64,000 bases of DNA from Epilithonimonas vandammei (GCF_003860525.1 NZ_CP034161.1:620001-684000), one strand, 5' to 3'; positions 44,133 through 54,634 are shown, numbered from the stretch's first letter. The notes: a model not told the origin generated them from the letters alone. A program made the numbers and translations.

Positions 44133-45389
44133 TCAAGATATTTTATAATCAAAATTGGGTCTTATAACACCAGGTAAAACTTTCATATTTTTACCAATTT
44201 TTATATTTTCTACCTCGAAACCGACAATCTCATTCGCTATAAATAAAGCAGTTCTTTGGTTTTCCCCAAAAATAAGTTTGAAATAATAATTTCCTGCGTT
44301 TAAAAGATTCTGAGGTAATTCGAACTCTACAGTATATTCTTTTCTTTTCGAATCATTATTAGTAGAAATCAATGCGCCTGTATGGAACACCACATTTTCT
44401 TCATAGGTTCTTAATTCAAATGTTGCATCAAGATTGATGTTTTCTTTATAATTAAAAAAACGAAGTTTGACACGAGCGCCAGATTCTATATCTAAAAATT
44501 TTCCACTTGCTGGTACAACTGTGAATTCTAGGATTTTAATATTTTCATTACCAATGGCTTCCTCTGGGTTACCATTGTCAATATAAGAGCTTCTTTTTTC
44601 GTTGTTTTTCTGATATTCTGCAACTGTATTAGACACACTTCCTGTATATAATAATTGTCCCTGATTTAATAAAATACCATTATTGCATAATTCTTTAACA
44701 GCTGTCATATTATGACTTACAAACAGAACTGTTCTTCCTTCTCCTATACTCACATCACCCATCTTTCCGAGGCATTTTTTTTGGAATTCGGCATCACCAA
44801 CCGCCAGGACCTCATCAACAATCAATATTTCCGATTCAAGATGAGCAGCAACTGCAAAAGCTAATCGGACGTACATCCCTGACGAATAGCGTTTTACAGG
44901 GGTGTCTATATATCTTTCTACTCCGGAGAAATCAACAATTTCATCAAATTTTCTTACGATTTCTTTTCGGGTCATTCCTAAGATTGCGCCATTAAGGAAA
45001 ACATTTTCTCTGCCCGTCATTTCCGGATGGAAACCAGTTCCGACCTCTAATAATGATGCGATTCTTCCATTGGTTAATATTCTTCCGGTCGTTGGTTTTG
45101 TAACTTTACTTAATAATTTTAATAAAGTTGATTTTCCTGCGCCATTTCGTCCAATAATTCCTACCGCATCACCTTGCTCTATTTCAAAATTAATGTCGCG
45201 CAGAGACCAAACATAATCACTTTCTCCTTTTTGAGTTCTGTCGTTTGATTCTCCAATTTTTAAATAAGGATCTTCTTTACCTCGAATTTGATGCCAAAAA
45301 CGATTAAGATCATGGGAGAGCGAACCTGTTCCAACTTGCCCCAGACGGTATTGTTTTGATATATTTTCAGCTTTTAATGCTAATGCCAT
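44133..45389 (-). CDS. wzt: Polysaccharide ABC transporter ATP-binding protein (Wzt)
   Basis: The 418-residue protein has a nucleotide-binding domain (about 1-250) with Walker A GRNGAGKSTLLKLL, signature YSSGMYVRLAFAVAAH, Walker B ILIVDEVLAVGD and the LFVSHN switch region, then a C-terminal domain of about 150 residues (VKLRFFNYKENINLDATFELRTYE onward, beta-sandwich style). Such C-terminal domains in Wzt bind the capped end of the O-polysaccharide before export. It lies 17 bases from its permease Wzm, showing export by the ABC-dependent route. Confidence 0.95.
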   Translation of the reverse strand: MALALKAENISKQYRLGQVGTGSLSHDLNRFWHQIRGKEDPYLKIGESNDRTQKGESDYVWSLRDINFEIEQGDAVGIIGRNGAGKSTLLKLLSKVTKPTTGRILTNGRIASLLEVGTGFHPEMTGRENVFLNGAILGMTRKEIVRKFDEIVDFSGVERYIDTPVKRYSSGMYVRLAFAVAAHLESEILIVDEVLAVGDAEFQKKCLGKMGDVSIGEGRTVLFVSHNMTAVKELCNNGILLNQGQLLYTGSVSNTVAEYQKNNEKRSSYIDNGNPEEAIGNENIKILEFTVVPASGKFLDIESGARVKLRFFNYKENINLDATFELRTYEENVVFHTGALISTNNDSKRKEYTVEFELPQNLLNAGNYYFKLIFGENQRTALFIANEIVGFEVENIKIGKNMKVLPGVIRPNFDYKIS

Positions 45390-45405
45390 TTTCGTAATTT
45401 TAAAA

Positions 45406-46254
45406 TTAAACCGTATCCATAAAGCCTTTCTCCACCTTATTGAAGGTCACAGTGCCAATCACAAGGATCACGAAAATTAATATCGTACTTATCATTAACA
45501 TAGGCGCATTAAAATCTCCAACGCCCAGCCAAGCATATTTGAAGCACTCAAAAATTCCGGTTAATGGGTTGTAAAAAGCTATGGTTTTAAAAATACCTTT
45601 TAAACTAGATGCAGGATAAATTACGGGGGTTGCATACATATACAAACTGATCCCAAATGTAAGAAGCATTTGCAGATCACGATATTTTGTAGTTAATGAT
45701 GAGAAGATCATTCCCATCCCTAAGGCAAATACAGCCATTAACACAATTAATAAAGGAGTTGCAAGAATCCACCAATTAGGTTGTACCTCTCCTTTGAACA
45801 GATAGTAAAAAAAAGCAATTAAAAAAAGACCCATTTGTACTCCAAATCTCATTAGATTGGAAAGCACGATAGATATTGGCATGATTAATCTAGGAAAATA
45901 GACTTTGCCAAATATCCCAGCATTATTGGTAAATACATTAGATGTACCTATAAGGCAACTAGAAAAATAGTTCCAAAGCGTGATTCCTGCAAGGTAGAAA
46001 AGGATTTTTGGAGCACCATCTGTGGATAATTTTGCAATGTTTCCAAAAACAACAATATAAACAATAGTTGTAAAAATTGGATTGATGAAAAACCAAATAG
46101 GACCAAGGATAGTTTGCTTAAAGCTAGATACAAAGTCCCTTTTCACAAACATATAAACCAAATCTTTGTAGCGCCAGACTTCTTTTAGATTGAGGTCAAA
46201 AAGAGAATGCTTAGACTCGATTGTTTCTGTCCATTGCTGTTCGGTATTATTCAT
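45406..46254 (-). CDS. wzm: Polysaccharide ABC transporter permease (Wzm)
   Basis: A 282-residue inner-membrane protein with six hydrophobic segments. LVYMFVKRDFVSSFKQTILGPIWFFINPIF is the conserved N-terminus of the ABC-2 O-antigen permeases, and YKDIVYAS-like periplasmic loops are replaced here by VIYPASSLKGIFKTIAFYNPLTGIFE before the last segment. Works with Wzt to move the finished lipid-linked glycan across the inner membrane. Confidence 0.93.
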   Translation of the reverse strand: MNNTEQQWTETIESKHSLFDLNLKEVWRYKDLVYMFVKRDFVSSFKQTILGPIWFFINPIFTTIVYIVVFGNIAKLSTDGAPKILFYLAGITLWNYFSSCLIGTSNVFTNNAGIFGKVYFPRLIMPISIVLSNLMRFGVQMGLFLIAFFYYLFKGEVQPNWWILATPLLIVLMAVFALGMGMIFSSLTTKYRDLQMLLTFGISLYMYATPVIYPASSLKGIFKTIAFYNPLTGIFECFKYAWLGVGDFNAPMLMISTILIFVILVIGTVTFNKVEKGFMDTV

Positions 46255-46268
46255 TTGTGTGTTAAATT

Positions 46269-47129
46269 TTATTTTATGAGGTTCTTCAGATATTCACCAT
46301 ATCCGCTTTTCCCATATTTTACTGCAGTTTCCAGAAGTTTTTCTTCATTGATGAATTTATTTCTAAAAGCAATCTCTTCTATACATCCGATTTTGAAACC
46401 TTGCCTTTTTTCTATTACGCTCACAAATTCTGAAGCATCGTGTAAAGAATCAAAAGTTCCAGTATCCAGCCAAGCCGTTCCTCTGTCCAAAACGCCAACT
46501 TCCAGCTTTCCTTTCTGTAGATAAACATTGTTGACATCCGTAATTTCCAATTCTCCTCTTGGAGATGGTTGGATGTTTTTGGCAATTTCTACTACATCAT
46601 TGTCATAGAAATACAATCCAGGAACTGCATAATTTGACTTGGGTTGCAAAGGTTTTTCCTCGATTGATAGTGCTTTGAAATCTTTGTCAAATTCAACTAC
46701 ACCATATCTTTCTGGGTCAGACACGTGGTACGCAAAAACAACACCGCCGTCTGGATTGGTTTTGTTTTTTAATAATGTTCCCATTTCAGAACCGTAAAAT
46801 ATATTATCTCCAAGAACTAACGCTGCTGCGTCATTTCCGATAAACTCATCACCCAAAATAAATGCTTGAGCCAATCCGTCTGGGCTGGGTTGAACTTTAT
46901 ATTGAATGTTACAACCAATCTGGGATCCATCTCCTAAAAGTTTAATAAATCCTTCTTGATCGTGAGGTGTTGTGATTATCAGGATGTCTTTTATTCCTGC
47001 CAACAACAATGTGGAAAGCGGATAATAAATCATCGGTTTGTCATAAACCGGCATCAGTTGTTTACTTACTGCAATGGTTAATGGATAAAGTCTGGTTCCT
47101 GATCCCCCTGCGAGAATAATTCCTTTCAT
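46269..47129 (-). CDS. rfbA: Glucose-1-phosphate thymidylyltransferase
   Basis: Makes dTDP-glucose. The 286-residue protein has [76 protein letters not shown], and [11 protein letters not shown], all typical of RmlA/RfbA at normal length. It lies 24 bases after rfbB and begins the dTDP-sugar sub-block that goes on through fdtA, fdtC and fdtB. Confidence 0.97.
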   Translation of the reverse strand: MKGIILAGGSGTRLYPLTIAVSKQLMPVYDKPMIYYPLSTLLLAGIKDILIITTPHDQEGFIKLLGDGSQIGCNIQYKVQPSPDGLAQAFILGDEFIGNDAAALVLGDNIFYGSEMGTLLKNKTNPDGGVVFAYHVSDPERYGVVEFDKDFKALSIEEKPLQPKSNYAVPGLYFYDNDVVEIAKNIQPSPRGELEITDVNNVYLQKGKLEVGVLDRGTAWLDTGTFDSLHDASEFVSVIEKRQGFKIGCIEEIAFRNKFINEEKLLETAVKYGKSGYGEYLKNLIK

Positions 47130-47153
47130 AGTCTGAATTTTTGGTTATTTTTT

Positions 47154-48233
47154 TTAAGAATATTGACTTTCGTAATATTTCTGATAATCTCCGGAAGTTA
47201 CATGCTCCAGCCATTCTTTATTTTCCAGATACCAGTCGATGGTTTTTCCAAGGCCTTCTTCGAAGGTTACGCTCGGTTTCCAACCTAAATCTTGATTAAG
47301 TTTCGTAGCATCTATTGCGTATCGCTTGTCATGACCAGGTCTGTCTTTTACATATGTTATCAGTTTTTCAGAATGCCCTTCTGGTTTTCCAAGTTTCGCA
47401 TCTAGCTGTTTGATAAGTTCTTTCACAAGGTCAATGTTTTGCCACTCATTAAAGCCACCGATATTGTAAGTTTCTCCAGTTTTTGCCTCATTGAAAATCT
47501 GGTGTATCGCTCTAGCATGGTCAATCACATAAAGCCAGTCTCTTGTATATTTTCCATCTCCATAGATTGGCAATGGTTTTTCATTAAGAATGTTAGAAAT
47601 ACAAAGTGGAATTAGTTTCTCTGGGAAATGATTAGGTCCGTAATTGTTGGAACAATTGGAAACAATAAAAGGCATCCCGTAAGTATTTCCATACGCTCTT
47701 ACCAAATGGTCAGAAGCTGCTTTGGATGCAGAGTAAGGCGATTGCGGATCGTAAGGTGTTGTTTCCAAAAAGAAACCAGTCTCACCTAAGCTTCCATAAA
47801 CTTCGTCCGTAGAAACGTGATAAAACAAGTTTTTTCTAGGTTCATTAGGAAATCTTCCGTGCGTGTGATCTGGGTTTAACGTCCAGAACTCGATACAAAG
47901 ATTTAGAAGATTAGCCGTTCCGTTTACATTGGTATTGATGAAAGCGTTGGGGTCGGTGATACTTCGGTCCACGTGACTCTCTGCAGCCAAATGCACCACT
48001 GCATCCGGATTATATTTTTCAAAAACTTTTCTCAGTTCCTCAGGTTTTGTGATGTCTGCTTTTTCAAAAACGTAATTAGGCTCGTTTTCGATATCTTTCA
48101 GGTTTTCAAGGTTACCTGCATAGGTCAAAGCGTCCAGATTAATGATTTTTGAATCTGGATTGTTTTTTACGAATTCTCGAACCACGTGAGAACCTATGAA
48201 ACCTGCTCCTCCGGTTATTATAATGTTTTTCAT
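47154..48233 (-). CDS. rfbB: dTDP-glucose 4,6-dehydratase
   Basis: Converts dTDP-glucose to dTDP-4-keto-6-deoxyglucose. The 359-residue protein has [85 protein letters not shown] (catalytic Tyr-x3-Lys) and YGDGKYTRDWLYVIDH. Standard length and motif order. The absence of rfbC and rfbD here, together with fdtABC, indicates a 3-amino sugar and not rhamnose as the end product. Confidence 0.97.
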   Translation of the reverse strand: MKNIIITGGAGFIGSHVVREFVKNNPDSKIINLDALTYAGNLENLKDIENEPNYVFEKADITKPEELRKVFEKYNPDAVVHLAAESHVDRSITDPNAFINTNVNGTANLLNLCIEFWTLNPDHTHGRFPNEPRKNLFYHVSTDEVYGSLGETGFFLETTPYDPQSPYSASKAASDHLVRAYGNTYGMPFIVSNCSNNYGPNHFPEKLIPLCISNILNEKPLPIYGDGKYTRDWLYVIDHARAIHQIFNEAKTGETYNIGGFNEWQNIDLVKELIKQLDAKLGKPEGHSEKLITYVKDRPGHDKRYAIDATKLNQDLGWKPSVTFEEGLGKTIDWYLENKEWLEHVTSGDYQKYYESQYS

Positions 48234-48262
48234 AAATATTTTTTATAAAATTATGTTTTATT

Positions 48263-49429
48263 TTAATCGCTTCCGAATAAATCTCTTGTGTAAACTTTAT
48301 CTTTAACGTCCTGTAAATCTGCTGTGTTTCTGTTGGAAATAATAATATCACATTCTTGTTTAAATGCATCCAGATCCCGATAAACCATCGATCCGAAAAA
48401 AGAGTCTTCCTTTAGCACGGGTTCATAAACCACTACTTCTACGCCTTTCGCTTTGATCCTTTTCATAATGCCTTGTATTGCGGAGGCCCGAAAATTGTCT
48501 GACCCAGATTTCATTATTAATCGATAAACACCTACTTTTTTTGGCTTTTTTGCTAAAATCGAATCTGCGATAAAATCCTTTCTAGTGCGATTAGCATCCA
48601 CTATAGCCTGTATCAGATTATTTGGAACCGAATTATAATTGGCAAGTAATTGTTTGGTGTCTTTCGGAAGGCAATAGCCACCATATCCAAAAGATGGATT
48701 ATTGTAGTGGGAGCCAATTCTTGGATCCAAACCAACACCTTCTATAATCTGACGGCTATCCAACCCATGAATTTGAGCATAACTGTCCAGCTCATTGAAG
48801 TAAGCTACGCGCATTGCTAAATAGGTATTCGAGAATAATTTGATAGCTTCTGCCTCTGTTGCATTGGTAAAGAGAGTAGGGATGTCTTTTTTTATAGCAC
48901 CTTCTTTCAAAAGATCTGCAAAAACTGTTGCACGCTCGCTTTGTTCACCAATGATGATTCTCGATGGATAAAGGTTGTCATAAAGTGCTCTTCCTTCTCT
49001 CAAGAACTCTGGAGAAAATATAATATTGTCAAATTCTAATTCTTTTTTCAGATTTTCTGTAAAACCAACTGGAACAGTAGATTTTACAATAACTACGGCT
49101 TTCGGGTTGTTAGCTTTAACTTCTTTTATGACATTTTCAACACTTTTGGTGTCAAAATAATTTGTAGAAGGATCATAATCTGTAGGCGTAGCTACTATAA
49201 TAAAATCCGCATTTTTATAAGCCTCTTCTTTATCAAGAGTTGCTTTTATATTGAGTTGTTTTGTTTCTAGAAATTTCGTAATTTCATTGTCATCAATCGG
49301 AGATTGCTTATTATTAAGCATTTGAACCTTTTCTGGAATAATATCCAAAGCAATTACGTTATGATGTTGTGCTAATAAAACAGCATTAGACAGCCCAACG
49401 TATCCAGTTCCAACTATTGTAATATTCAC
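48263..49429 (-). CDS. ugd: UDP-glucose 6-dehydrogenase
   Basis: Forms UDP-glucuronate from UDP-glucose with two NAD. The 388-residue protein is of the short Ugd type of E. coli, which it follows almost throughout: [99 protein letters not shown] with the catalytic Cys, and [21 protein letters not shown]. It is the first gene of the long polysaccharide run, so its transcription controls the precursor supply. Confidence 0.97.
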   Translation of the reverse strand: MNITIVGTGYVGLSNAVLLAQHHNVIALDIIPEKVQMLNNKQSPIDDNEITKFLETKQLNIKATLDKEEAYKNADFIIVATPTDYDPSTNYFDTKSVENVIKEVKANNPKAVVIVKSTVPVGFTENLKKELEFDNIIFSPEFLREGRALYDNLYPSRIIIGEQSERATVFADLLKEGAIKKDIPTLFTNATEAEAIKLFSNTYLAMRVAYFNELDSYAQIHGLDSRQIIEGVGLDPRIGSHYNNPSFGYGGYCLPKDTKQLLANYNSVPNNLIQAIVDANRTRKDFIADSILAKKPKKVGVYRLIMKSGSDNFRASAIQGIMKRIKAKGVEVVVYEPVLKEDSFFGSMVYRDLDAFKQECDIIISNRNTADLQDVKDKVYTRDLFGSD

Positions 49430-49453
49430 AAAGAATAAGTTTTAAAATTCAGG

Positions 49454-49461
49454 CAAAAATA
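49454..49461 (-). promoter_or_regulatory. -7 box of the main polysaccharide run
   Basis: The minus strand reads TATTTTTG, an exact TAnnTTTG match about 25 bases before the ugd start. It is probably the promoter for the 15-gene run to tviB. Confidence 0.55.
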
Positions 49462-49505
49462 AGAAAAAAATGTTTGCGGTAATTATAATTGAAATGATTG
49501 ACTTC

Positions 49506-49536
49506 TTGTGTATTAAATAAAAAATAATTATCTTTG
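49506..49536 (+). promoter_or_regulatory. Promoter of the rimP-nusA-infB operon
   Basis: TTG (49506-49508), a 20-base spacer and TATCTTTG (49529-49536) are close to the flavobacterial consensus. The predicted leader of about 70 bases contains the hairpin at 49559-49586. Confidence 0.6.
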
Positions 49537-49558
49537 CAAAAGATTTACGGGAAAAATG

Positions 49559-49586
49559 GGAAGGCTTTCGCAAGAATGCCTTTTTT
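49559..49586 (+). terminator. Terminator-like hairpin in the rimP leader (candidate attenuator)
   Basis: GGAAGGC (49559-49565) pairs with GCCTTTT (49578-49584), and TTC/GAA continue the stem to a GCAA tetraloop (49570-49573), followed by six T. Its position between promoter and rimP ATG makes transcription attenuation possible. The stretch is also an open frame, so a translated extension cannot be excluded. Confidence 0.5.
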
Positions 49587-49614
49587 CGTAGATGTAACTT
49601 TGGAGAAGATAATT

Positions 49615-50082
49615 ATGGATTTTAAAACAGAAGTGACACGTCTGATTAATGAATTTTTATTGACAAGACCAGATCTTTTTTTGATTGATCTGAAGATTTC
49701 TGCTTCTTCTGATATTACTGTGATCCTGGATGGAGATAATGGTGTTTCGTTACAGGATTGTCTTGATGCAAGCAGGGCTGTAGAGTTTAATCTGGATCGG
49801 GAAGTGCACGATTTTGGGCTGCAGGTAATGTCCTCAGGCTTAAGTGAGCCGCTGGAATCTCCAAGACAATTTAGGAAGAATATCGGGAGAACTTTAGATA
49901 TTGTTTTAACTGATGACTCAAAAATTGAAGGAGAGCTAGTTCATGTTGATGATGAAAAGATTACAATCAGGCTAGCTTACAGACGTCCCAAGCTTGTGGG
50001 CAAAGGAAAGGAAGATGTGGTAGAAGATAAGGATATATCTTATTCAGAAATCAAAAAAGCATTGGTAGCAATAAAATTTTAA
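49615..50082 (+). CDS. rimP: Ribosome maturation factor RimP
   Basis: Assists assembly of the 30S subunit. From the ATG at 49615 the protein has 155 residues, with an N-terminal domain containing FLIDLKISASSDITVILDGDNGVSLQDCLDASRAVEFNLD and the C-terminal Sm-like domain with VMSSGLSEPLESPRQFRKNIGRTLDIVL, the usual RimP plan. The frame stays open up to 49534 but that part holds the promoter box and the leader hairpin. First gene of the rimP-nusA-infB operon. Confidence 0.93.
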   Translation: MDFKTEVTRLINEFLLTRPDLFLIDLKISASSDITVILDGDNGVSLQDCLDASRAVEFNLDREVHDFGLQVMSSGLSEPLESPRQFRKNIGRTLDIVLTDDSKIEGELVHVDDEKITIRLAYRRPKLVGKGKEDVVEDKDISYSEIKKALVAIKF

Positions 50083-50151
50083 CAATATAATGAAAGATTT
50101 TGATTTGAAAAGAATCAATTCTCAATCATTACTTATCATTTATAAATCAAT

Positions 50152-51387
50152 ATGGATAATTTAGCTTTAATAGAAGCCTTTGGTGATTTTAAAGAAATAA
50201 AAAATATAAGCAAAATCGATTTGATGGCGATTATCGAAGATTCGCTTAAGACGCTTTTGAGAAAAAGATATGACTCTGATGATCATTTTGATGTTATTGT
50301 AAACCCGGATAAAGGAGACTTCCAAATCTTCCTAAACAAAACAATTGTGGAAGATGAGATGTCTGAAGATGATGATCTAGAAATCGAAATCTCTGAAGTT
50401 AGAAAAATAGATCCTACATTTGAAGTTGGTGAAGAGTACACTCAGGAAATTCCCGTTTCTAAATTGGGTAGGAGAAATATCCTTACACTGAAGCAGATTT
50501 TGGCAACTAAAATCCAGGAGCATTTCAATGCAACCCTGTACGAGCAGTTCCGCGATAAAATTGGTGAGTTGATTGTCGGAGAAGTACATCATATCCGTCA
50601 TAAGCACGTAATTTTGCTTGATGATGAAGGTAATGAATTTATCCTGCCAAAGGAAAATCAGATTCCTTCAGATTTCTTCAAAAAAGGAGATAATGTGAGG
50701 GCAATTGTGGAAAGTGTAGATTTCCGAGGATCAAAACCACAGATCATTGTTTCCAGAACGGCGCCAAAATTCTTAGAAGAGCTATTAGAGCTGGAGATTC
50801 CAGAAATTCAGGACGGAACTATTATCCTGAAAAAAGTAGTTAGAATCCCTGGTGAAAAAGCCAAAATTGCTGTAGATGCTTATGATGACAGAATTGATCC
50901 TGTAGGAGCTTGTGTTGGAGTTAAAGGTTCTAGAATTCACGGTGTTGTAAGAGAATTGAGAAACGAAAATATAGATGTCATTCACTGGTCTAAAAATCCT
51001 GAGATTCTTGTAAAAAGAGCTTTAGGAAATATTACCATCAATAAAATAGAGGTGAATCTGGAAACGAATTACGCATTAGTTTATACGCCTGTTGATGAGA
51101 TTTCTAAAGTCATTGGTAAGCAGGGTCAGAATATTAAGCTGGCATCTTGGTTATCTGGTTTTGAGATTGATGTTTACAGAGAAACGACCGATGATGATGA
51201 TGTTGAATTGGTAGAATTTGCGGACGAAATCGAATCTTGGATTATTGACGAGTTCAAAAAAGTTGGTCTGAATACAGCAAGAAGTGTTCTAGATAAAGAT
51301 ACAGAAGCATTATTGAACATTGTTGATCTTGAGGAGGAAACTATAGAAGAAGTTAAAAGTATTCTGAAAGAAGAACTCGAGGGATAA
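50152..51387 (+). CDS. nusA: Transcription termination/antitermination factor NusA
   Basis: Binds RNA polymerase and nascent RNA to control pausing, termination and antitermination. The 411-residue protein has the N-terminal polymerase-binding domain (about 1-125), S1 domain (GELIVGEVHHIRHKHVILLDDEGNEFILPKENQIP), KH1 with VGACVGVKGSRIHGVVRELRNENIDVIHW and KH2 with ISKVIGKQGQNIKLASWLSGFEIDVY. It lacks the C-terminal acidic repeats of the E. coli protein, as is normal for Bacteroidota. Confidence 0.98.
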   Translation: MDNLALIEAFGDFKEIKNISKIDLMAIIEDSLKTLLRKRYDSDDHFDVIVNPDKGDFQIFLNKTIVEDEMSEDDDLEIEISEVRKIDPTFEVGEEYTQEIPVSKLGRRNILTLKQILATKIQEHFNATLYEQFRDKIGELIVGEVHHIRHKHVILLDDEGNEFILPKENQIPSDFFKKGDNVRAIVESVDFRGSKPQIIVSRTAPKFLEELLELEIPEIQDGTIILKKVVRIPGEKAKIAVDAYDDRIDPVGACVGVKGSRIHGVVRELRNENIDVIHWSKNPEILVKRALGNITINKIEVNLETNYALVYTPVDEISKVIGKQGQNIKLASWLSGFEIDVYRETTDDDDVELVEFADEIESWIIDEFKKVGLNTARSVLDKDTEALLNIVDLEEETIEEVKSILKEELEG

Positions 51388-51463
51388 TTTATATATTGAA
51401 TTTTCAAAAATTCTGAAACTAAATTTTAATAAAAAGAAAAATAAAAGCTTGAAAGCTTAAAAC

Positions 51464-51479
51464 GCTAAAAGCCAAAAGC
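51464..51479 (+). repeat. GCTAAnnGCCAAAAGC motif before infB
   Basis: GCTAAAAGCCAAAAGC ends 12 bases before the infB start and matches the minus-strand copy before secA at 14 of 16 positions. Confidence 0.5.
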
Positions 51480-51491
51480 AAATTGATATTT

Positions 51492-54344
51492 ATGCCAAAA
51501 ATAAGATTAAATAAAGCCGTTAAAGAACTAAACATTTCTATTCCTAGAGCTGTGGAATATCTCCAGAGTAAAGGGATAGCTGTGGATAGTAATCCTAACG
51601 CTCTATTGGAAGAACAGGCATTTTCTGCATTAGAAGCTGAGTTCCGAAAAGATGGAGAACAGAGAAAAGCTTCTCATGAGGTTGTGATTTCTAAAGTTCC
51701 TGATGAAAAATTAGCAATTGAGGAAAAAGCGCCTGAGGTTATAAGAGCCAAAGCAAACCTGAAACCTGAAACCAAAGTTTTAGGTAAAATAGATCTTAAT
51801 CATACAAAATCTGCGGAAGAAGTCGTTTCGGTTGTTCCTGCTCCTGAACCTGTTCAGCCGAAAGAGGAACCAAAACCAGAAGTGGTTAAGACACCGGAGA
51901 AACAGGAGTTTAAAGTTTTAGATAAAATAGATTTGTCTAAGTTAGAGAGCAACAAAGTAAAAGTTTCTCAAAAACCAAAAGAGGAGCCAAAACCGGAAGT
52001 TAAGGAAGAACCGAAACCTGAACCGAAAGTAGAGGGAAAACCTGTGAAAGAAATGGAAATTGTTCCAGGTCCGGATTCAGAAGATTCTCAGAAAATAGAA
52101 ACGGTTTATCAGAAACTGGACGGTCCTAAAATCGTTGGTGAGAAGATTGATCTTTCTCAATTCAATAAACCAAAACCATCTGCTAATAGTAACGCGGCAA
52201 AGAAAAAAAGAAAGCGTATTACTAAAGATGTTCCTGGCCAGAATAACAATGGCAATCAAGGCAACAATCAGCAGGGAGGAAATAACCAAGGTGGAGGTAA
52301 CCGTCCAAGTGGAAATAATAACAACCGTCCACAAGGACAAGGTGGTAATCGCCAAGGTGGAAACAATAACCGTCCTGGAGGAAATAACCGAGGTGGAAAC
52401 AACCGAGGCGGACAAGCTCGTACAATGCCTGTTGAGCTTACAGATGAGCAGGTAAAAAATCAAATTAAGGAAACTTTAGAAAAACTGACTAACAAAGGAG
52501 GTAAGTCTAAAGGGTCTAAGCATAGAAAAGAAAAAAGAACCTGGAGAAGGGAACAAGATGAACTTCAGCAGGAAATGGACGCTCAGGACAGAACACTGAA
52601 AGTAACTGAATTTATCACTGTAAGCGAGTTAGCTTCATTGATGAATGTAAGTGCAACAGAGGTGATTTCCGCTTGTTTCTCTCTTGGAGTTATGGTAACG
52701 ATGAATCAGCGTCTTGAAGCTGATACTTTAACATTGGTAGCAGATGAGTTTGGTTATAAAATCGAATTTTCGGATGCTGATATCGAAGAAGCTGCTGCTG
52801 AAGAAGAACCAGATGCCGAAGAAGATTTGCTTCCAAGAGCACCTATAGTTACAGTAATGGGACACGTAGACCACGGTAAGACCTCATTGCTGGATTATGT
52901 TAGAAAAACTAACGTAATCGCTGGTGAATCCGGAGGGATTACTCAGCATATTGGTGCTTATAACGTGAAATTAGAAAACGGACAAAGGATTACTTTCCTT
53001 GATACGCCAGGTCACGAAGCCTTTACAGCGATGAGAGCGAGAGGTGCTCAAGTTACCGATATTGCGATTATTGTGGTGGCTGCCGATGATGATGTAATGC
53101 CACAAACCAAGGAAGCAATTGCCCATGCACAGGCTGCTGGTGTGCCAATGATTATCGCTATCAATAAAGTGGATAAACCCAATGCCAATCCGGATAAAAT
53201 CCGTGAGCAACTTTCTGCAATGAATGTTCTTGTAGAAGAATGGGGTGGAAATGTTCAGGCACAGGAAATTTCTGCTAAATTTGGTAATAATGTTGAGTTA
53301 TTGTTAGAAAAAGTCCTTTTACAAGCGGAATTATTAGAATTAAAATCTAATCCAAATAAACAGGCTAGTGGGGTAGTGATTGAAGCTGCTTTAGATAAAG
53401 GACGTGGATATGTAGCAACGATGTTGGTTCAAAATGGAACTTTGACTGTTGGAGATTATGTACTTGCAGGTAAAAACCACGGAAAAGTAAAAGCAATGCT
53501 AGACGAACGTGGACGATCTATGGAAAAAGCAGGGCCTTCTATTCCTGTCACAATTCTTGGTCTGGATGGTGCGCCAACAGCTGGTGATAAATTCAGAGTT
53601 TTTGCGGATGAGAAAGAGGCGAAAACAATTGCCAATAAGAGAGAACAATTGCAACGTGAGCAGTCCATCAGAACTAAAAAACATCTTACATTGGATGAGA
53701 TCGGACGTCGTATTGCTTTAGGTGACTTCAAAGAGTTGAATATCATTCTTAAAGGTGACGTGGATGGATCTGTAGAGGCATTGTCTGATCAGCTTCAGAG
53801 ATTATCTACTGAAGAAATTCAGGTCAATATTCTCCACAAAGGCGTTGGTCAGATTACAGAAAGTGATATCTTGCTAGCTGCAGCTTCGGATGCAATTGTG
53901 ATTGGATTTAATGTTAGAGCAAGTGTAAATGCTAAAGATATTGCAGACAAGGAAGAAGTAGAGATCAGAACTTACTCCATTATCTATAAAGCTATTGATG
54001 AAGTAAAAGAAGCAATGGAAGGTTTACTCTCTCCAGAAATTCAGGAGCAGGTTGTAGGTAACGTTGAGATTCGTGAAGTATTTAGGATTTCTAAAGTTGG
54101 TTCCATCGCAGGATGTATGGTCCTTACAGGTAAGGTAACGAGAAATTCCAAAATCAGACTACTTCGAGATGGAATTGTTAAATTTGACGGAGAGCTGGAA
54201 AGCTTAAAACGATACAAGGATGATGTGAAAGAAGTGACCAAAGGTTACGAATGTGGACTTAATTTGAAAGGCTATAATGATATAGAAGTGGGAGATATTC
54301 TGGAAGTCTATGAAGAGGTAGCTGTTAAGAAAAAACTGAAATAG
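51492..54344 (+). CDS. infB: Translation initiation factor IF-2
   Basis: GTPase that brings initiator tRNA to the 30S subunit. The 950-residue protein starts at the ATG at 51492 with the IF2_N helix ([24 protein letters not shown]), followed by a long charged linker with repeated KEEPKPE units and a Gly/Asn/Gln-rich stretch (about residues 250-310). The GTPase core has [43 protein letters not shown] and INKVDKP; the C-terminal domains follow and end in [13 protein letters not shown]. The low-complexity linker is long and AT/GC-biased but in frame and usual for the group. Confidence 0.98.
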   Translation: MPKIRLNKAVKELNISIPRAVEYLQSKGIAVDSNPNALLEEQAFSALEAEFRKDGEQRKASHEVVISKVPDEKLAIEEKAPEVIRAKANLKPETKVLGKIDLNHTKSAEEVVSVVPAPEPVQPKEEPKPEVVKTPEKQEFKVLDKIDLSKLESNKVKVSQKPKEEPKPEVKEEPKPEPKVEGKPVKEMEIVPGPDSEDSQKIETVYQKLDGPKIVGEKIDLSQFNKPKPSANSNAAKKKRKRITKDVPGQNNNGNQGNNQQGGNNQGGGNRPSGNNNNRPQGQGGNRQGGNNNRPGGNNRGGNNRGGQARTMPVELTDEQVKNQIKETLEKLTNKGGKSKGSKHRKEKRTWRREQDELQQEMDAQDRTLKVTEFITVSELASLMNVSATEVISACFSLGVMVTMNQRLEADTLTLVADEFGYKIEFSDADIEEAAAEEEPDAEEDLLPRAPIVTVMGHVDHGKTSLLDYVRKTNVIAGESGGITQHIGAYNVKLENGQRITFLDTPGHEAFTAMRARGAQVTDIAIIVVAADDDVMPQTKEAIAHAQAAGVPMIIAINKVDKPNANPDKIREQLSAMNVLVEEWGGNVQAQEISAKFGNNVELLLEKVLLQAELLELKSNPNKQASGVVIEAALDKGRGYVATMLVQNGTLTVGDYVLAGKNHGKVKAMLDERGRSMEKAGPSIPVTILGLDGAPTAGDKFRVFADEKEAKTIANKREQLQREQSIRTKKHLTLDEIGRRIALGDFKELNIILKGDVDGSVEALSDQLQRLSTEEIQVNILHKGVGQITESDILLAAASDAIVIGFNVRASVNAKDIADKEEVEIRTYSIIYKAIDEVKEAMEGLLSPEIQEQVVGNVEIREVFRISKVGSIAGCMVLTGKVTRNSKIRLLRDGIVKFDGELESLKRYKDDVKEVTKGYECGLNLKGYNDIEVGDILEVYEEVAVKKKLK

Positions 54345-54360
54345 TTATTAAGTTAATAAC

Positions 54361-54392
54361 AAAACCGCTAATGTATTAGCGGTTTTTTTTAT
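54361..54392 (+). terminator. Strong intrinsic terminator of the rimP-nusA-infB operon
   Basis: AAAACCGCTAAT and ATTAGCGGTTTT form a perfect 12-base inverted repeat only two bases apart, running into a T-run. The stem is GC-rich at its centre and lies 16 bases after the infB stop. Confidence 0.9.
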
Positions 54393-54579
54393 TTATTTTA
54401 TTTGTAATAATTCTAAATAAATTATTAAAATTATTAAATTTTAAATTACCTTTCCGATGTTAAGTATGATATATATAATTTTACAATAATAAAATTGTTA
54501 ATAATAAAAAATAAAATTAATTTTTAAATAAAAAATACAACGTTATTTAGGAATTACCATAGACTTCGTAATTCATTTT

Positions 54580-54609
54580 TTGTGGTGTTAATTTTTTTTA
54601 ACATATTTG
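54580..54609 (+). promoter_or_regulatory. Probable promoter of the susCD pair
   Basis: TTG (54580-54582), a 19-base spacer and CATATTTG (54602-54609), one mismatch from TAnnTTTG. The remainder of the 54393-54579 gap is very AT-rich; one ATTCTAAAT half-site palindrome lies at 54400-54418, of uncertain meaning. Confidence 0.45.
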
Positions 54610-54634
54610 TAGATTATAATTAAATAGTGTTAAT

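Noticed and set aside
52230..52430. Repetitive Gly/Asn-encoding stretch as a separate tandem repeat or recombination site
   Set aside because: It stays in frame within the IF-2 linker and varies between units like ordinary low-complexity coding sequence.
54400..54418. Third ATTCTAAAT palindrome upstream of susC as evidence of iron control
   Set aside because: The half-site is expected a few times by chance in 64 kb at this base composition and the left half matches poorly; it lies more than 180 bases from the promoter.
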